From Elymus sibiricus (lineage: Eukaryota > Streptophyta > Magnoliopsida > Poales > Poaceae), in assembly GCA_039707655.1 (NCBI GenBank), contig CM077676.1, positions 381,865,614-381,929,613 of the forward strand: a DNA stretch of 64,000 nt. Direction: 5' to 3'. This document shows positions 22,456-32,443 of the stretch, one piece after another. How positions within the stretch are numbered: position 1 is the stretch's first letter; every line of letters starts with the position of its first letter. The notes beneath the pieces are model-generated. The model was not told the DNA's origin, made no database searches, and saw nothing but the letters and a program-made list of their open reading frames with translations. The position numbers and the translations under genes were made by a program.

Positions 22456-24237
22456 TTAGTTCTTTTTCGCAACCCACACTTGCGTGGGCAGCTGAGAGGT
22501 CATTTGTCTCGATTGAGCAGGGACCTTCTTTCTTCGCTGATCTCTGTAGTTCGCCTGTGCATTTCGAGAGTAATCATATGAATATGCATTGAAATTGTTC
22601 CCGAAGACATGAACATAATGATTCGAGGAGGTACGCATGTACTCCTTCTGACGAAGGTTTAACCAATCTCCGTTTGTGGAAGATGCAGTGCCGTTCTGCA
22701 AGCGGTTTTCATTTCTTCGAAGAGAATTACCCTACAGAGTCAGGTTAGCGGTGACAGATAGATTTTCGATCATACACTTCTTTACCCAGATTTGCCTCTT
22801 GGGTGGACCAGTCCTGCAGTTAGTCCCGACATACCGAGCAAAGACCTTACCATTATGTTGTTTGAAGAGTTTGTAGTTTGAGTCATCAAACTCATCTGCA
22901 TCAACAGAAATGGGAGTGTCATATCCAGACAGAAGTGCAGGCTCGAGGGTTTTGCTTTTAGCAAGAACCCAACTCGTTCGAGGATATTGCTCGGGAGTCC
23001 AGTAGGTTCCATCAACGTTGAGTTTCCTTTCGAAGCCCAATCCCTCTTTTCTGGGATTTTTGTGTAGTAACGACTTTTTGAGCACATCACAGAGAGTTTG
23101 ATGCCCTTTAAGGCTCTTTAGCATTCCTGTCTTAAGCAAGTCCTTTAACCTGCAATTTTCATCAGAGATAGCAACAAATTCCTCGGAAGAGGGGTTAGAA
23201 GTATCAATCACAATGGTTGCATGATTCTCGATGACAGCAGTAGATGATTTTGCAATGGAGTCAGCATTGCTGCATTCCAGGCATTTTAGACAAGGAGCCA
23301 CAAAATCATCAGAAAGTTTTTCAGATTGCTCGGCGAAGAGAGAAGCCTTTTCTTTTGCAAGCGCATCATAAGATTCTTTCAGTGATTCGAGTTCTTGATT
23401 CCTGCTAAGGAGATCATCAGACAAACTCTCGTAATCAACTGCAAGAGAATTATAACGGTTGGAAAGATCATCGAGGGTTGAAGAAAGAGCTTCATGCTCT
23501 TCGGTCAACTCTTGATTTTTCTCCATCTCTTCGACCAGTAATCCTTCAGATTTTCTGAGATTTTTCTCAAGTTTTTCAAGTTCATCTTGTTGAGATTTGG
23601 CTATCTTGACAAGTTTAGCATATGCAAAATTTTCGGAGGAAAATTCAGTCATAGATTTTCGGTGCTTTGCTGATACCTGATCCCTTGAGGTTTTTGCCAT
23701 GAGGCAGAGTGCAATTGGTTCGTCATCACTTGAAGCATTATCATTGGTGTCTGATTCGAGTGGTTTCTCGGATGATTCATAAGCGACGAACGCATTGCCT
23801 CTTCCTAGACCTCTGTAGAATTCTTCTTCATCTGATTCCGGTTCAGATGTTTCATCTTCGGAGTCCATTGTCATTCCAGCACACGTACCAGCTAGCTGAG
23901 ACATTCTCTTCATATTCGATTCGATCGTTCCTTTTGCTCGCGCGTCAGTGACTGGTCTCTTCGAAGAGGATGAGGGAGGTTCATTCTTCTTCGAGAGCTT
24001 AGTATGACGGTTCATTCGAGTGAACCCAGTGCAATGAAGAGAGATCCATCTGCTGCTAGGTTTTCCACTTTGTTCCCAGCAAGGACAGTCGGCTATGAAG
24101 TGTCCGAATTGTTTGCACTTGAAGTACTTTATTTCTTTCGGAGGTAATTTTCTTGAAGATTCAGGCATGTCAACTTCGTCTACATTAGAGAGACACAGAT
24201 TCTGTCTTCTGAGATCACTTAGTCTTTTTGTAAGCAT
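22456..24237 (-). pseudogene. gag, C-terminal part (altered zinc knuckle, coiled coil, one internal TAG)
   Basis: The frame opens at 24237 and runs to TAG at 22732-22734, then continues in frame to 22456 (ending LPTQVWVAKKN). Early on, KYFKCKQFGHFIADC is a CCHC knuckle whose first Cys position is Tyr (Y38, C41, H46, C51). Residues about 200-310 form a Leu/Glu/Lys coiled coil. The region GYDTPISVDADEFDDSNYKL and VFARYVGTNCRTGPPKRQIW resembles the long gag of SIRE/Maximus Copia elements. It is one frame away from the upstream gag ORF, so the original protein is split by a frameshift at about 24237-24245. Confidence 0.75.
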
Positions 24238-24950
24238 TTCGAGTTCTCTTGTGAGTGTTGATTCTCGACATCTTCTTCATCTTGTGAGCTGCCATAGTGT
24301 GACAGAATTTCCTCTTCACTTTCCGAAGAAGATTCTTGTTGTCCATTTTCAAGTTCCATCTTTTCTTCGTGAACAGACAACAGTGTCATGACCTCGATAT
24401 AGTGAAATTCTTCATAGTCTGGTCTTTGCTTGATTTCAGCCACGATTGAATTGAAGGTTGCGTCAAGAGCACTCAGCAGCTTGTCGACCACATCTCTATC
24501 GGTGATATCAGTCACTCCTCGTTGATGAAGTCTTTCAACAATATTTGTCGACCGATCAGCGAGTTCCATAGCACTTTCCTTACGAAGACTTCTGAAGCGA
24601 GCGAACATGGCACGAAGCATATCAGTGTGCGGATTTGTTCTGGCAACGAATTCTTCATGAACATTTTTTATGGCATCCCAGAGTTGCTTGGCAGTATCAA
24701 GCATGTCTTTTGAGATACTGTCGCAGATGATATCTTTTGCTTGAGCATTCAAACGCATTACAGCTTTGTCATCAGAGGTAGGAGCATCAGGGTGCTGAAT
24801 GGTGTATCCATTTTCCACTATCAGCCATAGCTCTATGTTGATTGCTTGAAGTCTGATTTTCATTCTCTCTTTCCAGTAAACATAGTCATTTCCATCGAAG
24901 ATAGGAAACCCTTTAGAGTGCGAGGATCTACCTGCGTACGACATACTCAA
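24219..24950 (-). CDS. gag, N-terminal part (UBN2/Copia gag domain), 243 aa
   Basis: The ATG lies about 60 bp inside the primer binding site. The protein opens MSMSYAGRSSHSKGFPIFDG and continues NDYVYWKERMKIRLQAI, the start of a Copia gag (DUF4219/UBN2 type). LWDAIKNVHEEF and the helical ELADRSTNIVERLHQRGV stretches are also typical. It terminates at a TAA about 20 bp after the downstream gag frame opens, so it overlaps that frame by 19 bp. The break is most simply a 1-bp indel; programmed frameshifting is less likely because no pol follows. Confidence 0.8.
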   Translation of the reverse strand: MSMSYAGRSSHSKGFPIFDGNDYVYWKERMKIRLQAINIELWLIVENGYTIQHPDAPTSDDKAVMRLNAQAKDIICDSISKDMLDTAKQLWDAIKNVHEEFVARTNPHTDMLRAMFARFRSLRKESAMELADRSTNIVERLHQRGVTDITDRDVVDKLLSALDATFNSIVAEIKQRPDYEEFHYIEVMTLLSVHEEKMELENGQQESSSESEEEILSHYGSSQDEEDVENQHSQENSKCLQKD

Positions 24951-25011
24951 AACTCCAAGGTTGTTAGACCTTTAATAAACAGAGACAGGGAGTACCCGCT
25001 CTGATACCAAT

Positions 25012-26666
25012 TGTTAGGACCGAGAGTATATCGACCAGAGGGGGGTGAATGGGAGATTCAAAATTTCTTTCGAAAGTTTTGATCGGATCCCAGACACAGC
25101 AGCGGAAAAAGGGTTCGGTAGAAGAAAACTTAAACAAGCACACTATTGAGGAACATATCTCTCGATGTAGGAAGCAATAACAGCTCGAGCATAATATATC
25201 ACAGGTTTGACAATGACGATGGTAATGCAATACACGAACAAATGCAGTAGCATGAGGGAAACACAAGGTATGAACTGCAAAAGGAAAGCTGAGAGAAAAA
25301 GATGACGAGGAGATATGATGCAACACTGAAGGGAATGATGCTAACACAAGGACATATGAGCGAAGAATATATCAGATAAGTACAACAGAAATGAAGGATG
25401 TTGTACGAAAGATAACAACAGATCAGGTAAACTATCGACACAGAGCACGAAGGTAAACTGCTGAAAGGAAAACAGTAAGGTAGAGTGAACCAGTGGTGCT
25501 CGATGGCGATAGATGGATTTGGTAGACCAGTTCGCCCTTTTGCCAAAGGACTACGTCTGGTTGGAGGGGTTGTGATTTAACACAGAAGATAAACTCTCTT
25601 CGCCCTATTCTCCTTCAACTCGGAGCTGATCAGACTCCAGTTGATTTCACTCGTGGTAGATACTTGTCGGCGATCTCCAAACCTTTGACAGACCTCTTCG
25701 CGAACCACAACGATCTTGGTTGCTGAAGATCTTGCACGGTGAAGACAACAACTCTTCAACACTCGAGCCGACACCTATCCGTCTAGAGAGTGCGCAGCTC
25801 TCAAGAGTAATAGGTACAAGAACTCTAACTCAGAACTACTGTGATGCTCAACCACTGTCTAAGGTTTGGCTCTTGATTTTCTCTCGGTGGATTTTAAACT
25901 CAAATCTCTCGGAGAGGGGATGCTCAATCAATCTTCTCAGAAATCTTAAGCGGAGCAGTCAATGGGCGACGTTGGAGCGGGGTGGCTATTTATAGCCTCA
26001 GCCTTCCCTGATGGGAAATGACCAAATTGGACAAGCGGGACAGCCAATGGCCGAGCGACACGAGTCCAACGGTCGGAAATTTGAGCACAACGGTAACATT
26101 CCTTGCGGAGCAAGTAATGCTAACTCCTCAGTCCGAAAGATATCTCCTGCAGCACCGAAGAACAACGTCTTCTGCTGGCAGGTAATCATTCGAAGCATAA
26201 AGAGATTTCTCTCAGTCTTGCATAGGATTCGGCTAAGCATCACAGCAGACCTAAGCTTCGAGAACCCGTACCCCTCTTAATAGTACGGAGGTCCTATGCC
26301 TCAAATAAGAGAAAGAAGAACAACGAAACAAATGCTACGTCTTCGCTTCGTCTTCATTCTTCTCGCTTGCAGTCATACTTCTTCGGACACACCGAATGGA
26401 AATTGCTTTGCTCAAGCAATTAAATTTCAAGGGGTCAACTCTTTCATCATAATCTTCTCACTATCATGTTATCAACATGTGTAGCAAATCCTTCTCGGCA
26501 ATGCAGAAAGTCTTCGGTGAAGTTCCTCGAACTTGACACCGAATTCAGCATACTTCTCAGGCCTGCATGGACTATTTCTCTCTGTGTGCACTAGCAAACA
26601 AATCAGTCCATGCCTGTTTCTGTCAACAATCTCCAAAACACAAGAGGGCAAAACATTGCACCAACA
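25012..26666 (-). repeat. 5' LTR of the non-autonomous Copia (1,655 bp)
   Basis: The edges are the same TGTTAGGACC..ACCAACA as in the 3' LTR. A primer binding site follows directly at about 24995-25009 (plus-strand CCGCTCTGATACCA). It is the longer of the two LTRs, keeping the 66-bp segment absent from the 3' copy. Confidence 0.9.
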
Positions 26667-26671
26667 ATAGT

Positions 26672-27715
26672 GATGCAAACCAAAGAGAAGGAAAAACCAG
26701 TTAACCCGCTTATATTAAGTTTCTCTAAGAGCATTTGAGATTCTCCTGGGAGGCGCTGTGCACTGGCTTTACAACAAATGATGCATATTGTCTGAATTTT
26801 CTGGGATTTATATCCTTGCGTGATGTGAGAAAAACTTCCGAGCATCCAGAACTTTAGTATACACTCAAAGACTGAAACAAAATTTGTCTTACTATTTCTA
26901 CATGAAGGTGAATACGATTCACAACCATGGAAAATTATATGGGTTTCAAATATAGACTATGACCACAACCAGACAAACAAAAAACAATGGGGCAATAATT
27001 TTTTCCTTACCTTCACCTCGGCAACCAAATTTCTATTCCGTTATTTCCAAGTGCCAAACACAAGCTACAGAACGAAACACATTACTGCTATAGTGATTTT
27101 ATCCAGATTCTGAAACCATGTGGAAGTATGAATGGATCTTCAATAGCCATTATTTAAACTGACCAGAATTGCAAAAGGAGGTGAATATTTGCATATTTAA
27201 ACTGATAATTGAAGCCAGGAAGATCTGTAAATTACCGGCGGTCGAAAGGGAGGAGGAGGGGAGCGAGGTGGCCGCGGTGGTCGTGGGCGACGGCTGCTGA
27301 CTCAGCTTTGTCCAAGTGGAGGCAATCTGGAGTCTGAAGAGACTAAAACATTCAGCATTTGAAAAACTGCATCCTGAGAATATCGTAGGCACTTGCACTT
27401 GCACATGCCAACTTGAGTTCATTCTGAATTTCTGTTATACACAAATCACCATGGCACAACAAGGCATAACAATTATATGTTCTAACAGGGCTGCGTCGAA
27501 CAAAAGCGAAGTACAGAAGGGATTTCAAGCCCATGTGTGACCCCCAAAATGTTCCGTGCCAGCCCAAGTATGCAGCTATCCTTTTGCTGAATCCCGAACC
27601 ATTTAGATCGCTAACTGTCACTGAAGAACAGAAACAGCACAAAAAATGCCACCATCAGATCAGAACTCACGTAAACCTACAGACCATTTAAATGCATCAC
27701 AAGTTGTATGCTCAC
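26672..27715. other. low-copy flank with weak exon-like signals
   Basis: This is the original sequence that continued from 15008 before the Copia inserted. On the minus strand, about 27330-27235 is a Pro/Thr/Ser-rich frame ending SSLSTAG at a GTAATT donor-like site, and 27620-27490 is another frame after a TTCTTCAG acceptor-like site. None matches a protein I can name. Treat as possible UTR or exon debris. Confidence 0.3.
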
Positions 27716-28181
27716 CTTGTCCTGCTTCTCTCCGGATGGACCAGACTCGCTTTTCTAGCCGACGATGTAGAACAACACGCGGGACACACAGCACCAGAGA
27801 AGCGCCGAGAACAACAAGGACGACGTAGATCCTCCCGGTCCCGTTGCGATCTCATGGCGCATCCGCTGACGACGATGCGCCGCACGAGGCTCCGAGGCGG
27901 CCGATCGCGACGCTTAGCCTGAAGGCACGAGCGGTGTGGCGGCTCGCGTCCCATGTCCTGAAGCTGTCGACCCCGCGCGGGTGCTTGGGCTGACTCACGT
28001 CCTCCGTCGTGACGTCCCTTACCCAATCAGAAGCCGAGGAGTCGCGGGTCATAGACGAGAGGAACCTGTCAAATACGATGTTGCTCCGGCGAGCTTTGGC
28101 GCCGGTCATGACTGTTGAGCAGGGGGGTTGGATCGCCCGCGGCTGGTACGCCGGCAGAAGTTGATGCCCCCGCAGCGACAA
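27716..28181 (-). pseudogene. GC-rich exon-like fragment with a hydrophobic segment
   Basis: On the minus strand a frame from ATG 28181 contains MTGAKARRSNIVFDRFLSSM and stops at TGA 27852-27854. The same frame then continues through GRIYVVLVVLGASLVLCV, a likely membrane span, followed by a basic stretch (HRRLEKRVWSIRR) and a GTGAGC donor at 27715-27710. The split by one stop suggests a dead exon or a wrong start. The protein family was not recognised. Confidence 0.35.
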
Positions 28182-28290
28182 AGCGCTTCGGGGAGTGTTG
28201 CCTCCTACTTCGCGACATCAGACAGCGATTGGAGTAAGGCAGCGAGGCGTGCGCCGTGCGCGATCAACACCGTGGTGCCGGGTAATGACA

Positions 28291-28468
28291 AAATACTCTC
28301 GTCTTATGATTGCCGATCTTACTGGAGCAAGCCCATTTCTACTGCTCGTCGTCTCCCAGCCCCGCGGCTTGATCACAACCGGCCATTAGAGACAAATTAC
28401 TCTCGTCTTATGATTGCTGACTGCTCGTCGTCCCCCAGCCCGGCGGCTTGATCACAACCGGCCATATA
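28291..28468. repeat. imperfect tandem duplication
   Basis: Two copies start ACTCTCGTCTTATGATTGC (28291 and 28400) and end GGCTTGATCACAACCGGCCAT (about 28387 and 28468). The first copy holds about 27 extra bases (CGATCTTACTGGAGC..). They sit within the low-copy GC-rich block. Confidence 0.8.
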
Positions 28469-29310
28469 GAGACGTCTTCGTGCATGACCGCCGCTTGCGC
28501 CGACACCGAATACGACCACTCGCCATGTACAGGCGCCTCGGAGCCAGCGCCACCGCTCCCGCGTCGATGAATTTCGTCGGACCGGCCTGGTTCCTGCGCG
28601 GTGGGAGGTGGGTGGTGGCGTCGCGTCTGAAGCCGCTGATCGGAACTCTGACTAATTCGCACCAGGATGAATCAAGATTCAAGAAGAGATGACCCATAAC
28701 CTTGAGGCAATCAGTAAATTCACGCGGGTGGTTGGGAATCTTACCAAAGCGAGTCTCCATGGGGCCATAGTTTCTCGAACACCTCATGGTTTTCGCTCTT
28801 GATGTTGCTAGACACCGCTGCAACCACTAATGGGTGTAAAGAAATAGTACGCCCCTCTACTAAAGTGGGTCGTCGACTCTTTCGGGTCACCCGCCGCTCT
28901 GAACACTATCAATCAATTATCTCAAGATCTTGCTTCTTGGCACCCTCCAACGCGGCCGGTGCCGACGGGGCTGTAAGTCTCCGGGACGCGCTCCGTCTCG
29001 CCCTCCTAGGCGCTGGCCACCTCGCCGGAGTGAGAGCCTCTCTGCCCTGCTTGGTCTGTCCCTCAAGTGGATTAACAGCCGCGCGCATGTCTCGCCCTCC
29101 TAGGCGCTGGCAATCAAATTCTTGGCGTAGACGAAGAGGAAGGAGGGTGGTTGTTTGAACTTTGAAACAAGCCAAGTGGAGATGGTGGGGGCAAAGCCAA
29201 AGGCACGAGCAGTTATGAGCCAGATGCTAAACTCGCGTTTTGGATCGAACACGTTTAGCAATGTATCTGGACAGAAAAACTAATATGTGGGCAAGATGTT
29301 GTTTTGGATC
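28469..29310. other. GC-rich low-copy block, no recognised gene
   Basis: A 123-codon minus-strand frame (28823-28452) and a 119-codon plus-strand frame exist but match no family I know. The word GTCTCGCCCTCCTAGGCGCTGG occurs twice (about 29004 and 29089) as a direct repeat. The block may be captured genic DNA next to the Helitron-like end at 29345. Confidence 0.3.
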
Positions 29311-29345
29311 TCCGCACTTCGTGCTTTTATAGGGGTAGTAGTAGA
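29311..29345 (-). mobile_element. possible Helitron 5' end
   Basis: Read on the minus strand from about 29345: TCTACTACTACCCCTATA then AAAGCACGAAGTGCGG. A TCTAYACTA-type start followed by TATAAAAGCACGAAGTGC resembles many Triticeae Helitron 5' ends, and GCACGAAGTGC can fold. The base before TC is T rather than the expected A, and no matching 3' end was found, so this is tentative. Confidence 0.25.
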
Positions 29346-30376
29346 ATCTTGAGTGCATTTTTCGTGTTTAACATGCCTTTTATTTAGGAGCTGGTGAAGT
29401 CAAACCAACTGGCTGAAGCTGAAAATGTGTAGAGCAAGATATAACATAATCTGGAGCCACATCTCCGTCATCTGTCCCTCCCGTCCTACAATGCCCGACC
29501 GAAAGGGAGGAAAAGGGGAAGAAAAATGAAAGCTGCTGTAACCCACTCAGGATACTGTAACAGGTAATTTTGTCGTCCCCCCTCTCACCATACAATAACC
29601 AGCGGTAAAAAATCAGCATATAAAAAACTCAAATGAGGAGGAAAATAACCAGTGGGCTGTGTTTGCCCTTTCGTCGTCCACAGATCTACTCGAGGGTCTA
29701 CAGGTCTACTGAGAATGGGTGGACCTAATTCAAGATGTACCAAGAAAATTGAACGCATAGATCTTTGCATCTAGCTACACATCGTTTTGTTTTATCCAGC
29801 CAGATTTTCTTTCATTCGGACTTGATCAACCACAAATCTCGTAACATATATATACACTTGATTTCTGTGGTAACCGACACGGGCATTTTGCTACCATAGC
29901 TTTAATCGTATACTTTCTCTTTAATGGTCTGTCATGTGAAACTGACCATGAACATAGTGTGGGTTATAAATCATAGGCGTGCATTTGTATACCGTTAGTT
30001 TGGTTCGGTAAATATGGTTGTTGAGTTAATAAGATATGAAACTAAAAATACGATTCCGTTTCGATACTACTATGACTTCAGTTGTTAGATGTGGGTTTCC
30101 TCTGTACAGTTCAACTTGTTGAGTATTATTATTCAACTTGTTGGTCGTCTGTTTCTTGTACATAGAAACCGTGCCTAGTTAGTCCGGTGTTCTCATTAGA
30201 AAATCCTTTCCTTCTAAATTAGGAAGTGTTTTATCTGTTAAGATAAGAGTGGGTTATCTTGTGGGATTTGATTAGTTGATTATTGCAAGTGATTTCCTCT
30301 GTAAAATAAATAGCATAGCAATGTCAATCTCTTTCAAAGGGAAGTAACAAATTAGTTGATTATCCTCAAAAAATGA
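29346..30376. other. AT-rich intergenic sequence
   Basis: No gene, terminal repeat or RNA was recognised. Confidence 0.5.
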
Positions 30377-30378
30377 TA

Positions 30379-30661
30379 CTCCGTTCCACAATATAAGGTG
30401 TATTAGTTTTTCACAAAGTCAAACATGTGCATATTTGACCAAGTTTTGAGAAAAAAAGATCAATATCTACAATAGCAAATTTGTATTGTTAGATCCATCA
30501 CGAAAAGTATTTTCATATTTTGTTTATTTTGTATCGTAGATGATGATATTTTATTCTATAAATATAATCTTGGTCAAACATAAATAGATTTTGACCGGAA
30601 AACATAAATAGATTTGACTTGCATGAAAATTGATGCACATTATATTTTGGAATAGAGGGAG
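30379..30661. mobile_element. Stowaway-type MITE, 283 bp
   Basis: The ends are CTCCGTTCCACAATATAAGG and ATTATATTTTGGAATAGAGGGAG, flanked by TA (30377-30378, 30662-30663). The interior has the TTGACCAAG and CTTGGTCAAA words usual for Triticeae Stowaways. Confidence 0.85.
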
Positions 30662-30663
30662 TA

Positions 30664-32054
30664 TATGAATAAATCAGCTTCTGGGAGTTGATGAATCTGG
30701 AAATAAATGCATGTTAAATACTCCATGACTAGGCCGAACTGAGCTTCTGCCATGCCTACACTTGTTTAACCCTGAATGTGTTGTGGTTTTTCATCAGGTG
30801 GCGTTAGACAGTTAGAAGGTCAGCACACATCAACGTGGCGCGTAGCATACGGTGAAAGATGTGGTTTCAACGCTTGAGAGAGAGCATCAGATGTTGAAAT
30901 CATCTTTGCTACTCCGGTTACATGGTAGGCAGCCGACAGAACCAGCTGTGAAACAGTTGCCTGAATTTCCAGTGTTGAATAAATTTTGTCATTGTTGCAT
31001 GTCCATGTGATCTCTTAGCCAATTGGAGATGCATCTTCTCTGGGAGTAGAACGATTGGTATGAGAGTCCCATCTGTCAAGCGATAATCAATTTCGAAGGC
31101 ATTTAGAAACAACAATGCACCAACATTTTTTCTCATAGGATCAGTTATGCAGGTGCGCTTTTTATTTCTTCTCCAGTTCTCTCTGTAATCTTGTCTAATT
31201 GTCTTAGTCTTAAAGTGTCAGGTAACTTTAATTAGCATGACAAGCAGCACAAGACCATGCTCGCCGGTTGAATAGAAAGTGGTTTTCTCAGATGCTTTAT
31301 ATGACTACTACTGGGCGGGATATCAATGGTTCATTTTCATGTTAGCTGCAACAGAAAAAGCTAATGGGAAAAATTAGTTATTGGATCCAAATGATAAAAG
31401 ATAGTATAGCTAATTCAATTACTCTTCGACAGTTGCACAGCGCATCATTTTAATTCATGCATGTACTTTTCTACACTGGAAAAACTGGAGCGTATCTGTA
31501 TGACATTACACTTTCAAAAAAATAGATTTTCTTCCAGATTAGACCACTTTTCTGTCTGTCATTTCTGACCTTTAATTTTGAATTTCTGACGATTCCAATG
31601 AGAACCATCTCCTGTAGAGTTCTGTATCACGTACAATGATTTGCGTACGATCTGCATACGACACTCAATAACAGCCATCAATTGTGTTTGCTGTAGGGCT
31701 AAGATATCATCATACTCAAATCGTACCTAACTTCATCGTATGTAAAGCAGTTCCATCTCTTGTAATGGGCTGTCCTCGCTACAATTGCCGCCATCATCCG
31801 GGCAACTGCTGGAGCTCATGTTTATAGATGTCCCTTAACATTGTGTCACTATACATATTGTACATTTCATGGATGAACAAAATCTTCATGTTCTTTTGCA
31901 CTACAATGCTTGTACTTCAACCATACTAACATAGCAAGAGATGTGAACCATTTGTAGATTAAACATGAGATACATTCTTTGTCAGCTCGGATTTAGTACC
32001 GAACTGGCAAAGGCTATGCTAAATGGACCCAAGCGGTCCACATAGCTGCGGTCC
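30664..32054. other. intergenic sequence downstream of the LRR gene
   Basis: No gene was recognised. A 72-codon minus-strand frame at 31136-30918 (MRKNVGALLFLNAFEID) has no family I know. A TTC-rich low-copy stretch continues to the SINE. Confidence 0.4.
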
Positions 32055-32060
32055 AAAATG

Positions 32061-32177
32061 AGGACTGGGCTGTAGCCTAGTGGCAAGGACACAGTGGTGT
32101 TTCCTTGCAGACCGGGGTTCGACTCCCGTCGGGAGCGAATTTCCGCGATCTCACCCGGATGGGCTTCTTCTATAAAA
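32061..32177 (+). mobile_element. tRNA-derived SINE
   Basis: The sequence carries an A-box-like TGTAGCCTAGTGG (32071-32083) and a B-box GGTTCGACTCC (32117-32127), then GAATTTCCGCGATCTCACCC and an A-run. A short AAAATG repeat flanks it (32055-32060, 32178-32183). It resembles Au-like grass SINEs. It is not a functional tRNA: the acceptor stem and CCA-side are not preserved. It lies about 270 bp past the LRR stop codon and could be inside the gene's 3' UTR. Confidence 0.6.
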
Positions 32178-32443
32178 AAAATGTCCTGGGTGCTAGTGCC
32201 CATGGATCTCATTTTTTTTACAATACGGCAATAACTGTATCAACCAAGCAAGACTTCTCACATCCCATTCTTTCTTTCTGCGGTCTGAGTACCGAACGCA
32301 GACCCTACGCTCACGTACCTTCTTCGGCTCTGCTGCAAGTATCACAAGCCATACATGTCTAGTGCCAGGCTTCCTACTATTTGTTGTACTACTATAATTT
32401 TTTGTCTTCCTCCCACCTGCATTGTGGTGTGCACCGGCGCTTC

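Larger units (their letters stand above)
15009..26666 (-). mobile_element. complete non-autonomous Copia-type LTR retrotransposon (11.66 kb)
   Basis: The element has two LTRs (15009-16594 and 25012-26666), a 5-bp target duplication ATAGT at 15004-15008 and 26667-26671, a tRNA-Met-type primer binding site (TGGTATCAGAGCGGG on the minus strand, just inside the 5' LTR) and a polypurine tract (AAAAAGGGGGAGAT) inside the 3' LTR. Order on the minus strand: 5' LTR, gag (24950 to about 22456), a 1.1-kb spacer, a 1,249-codon second ORF (21366-17617), a repeat-bearing 3' leader, 3' LTR. No protease, integrase, reverse transcriptase or RNase H was seen. The gag resembles the SIRE/Maximus Copia lineage, so movement would need enzymes from an autonomous relative. 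Confidence 0.88.

Noticed and set aside
26603..26845. Minus-strand frame with KASAQRLPGESQMLLEKLNI
   Set aside because: It crosses the Copia LTR/host junction at 26666; the host part has weak exon-like borders but no family and no partner exon.
30918..31136. 72-codon minus-strand frame as a possible small gene
   Set aside because: No splice context, no homology I recognise, and it lies in unremarkable intergenic DNA.
32065..32140. Possible tRNA gene (A-box and B-box present)
   Set aside because: No complete cloverleaf, followed by SINE body and A-run with flanking short repeat; a tRNA-derived SINE explains it.
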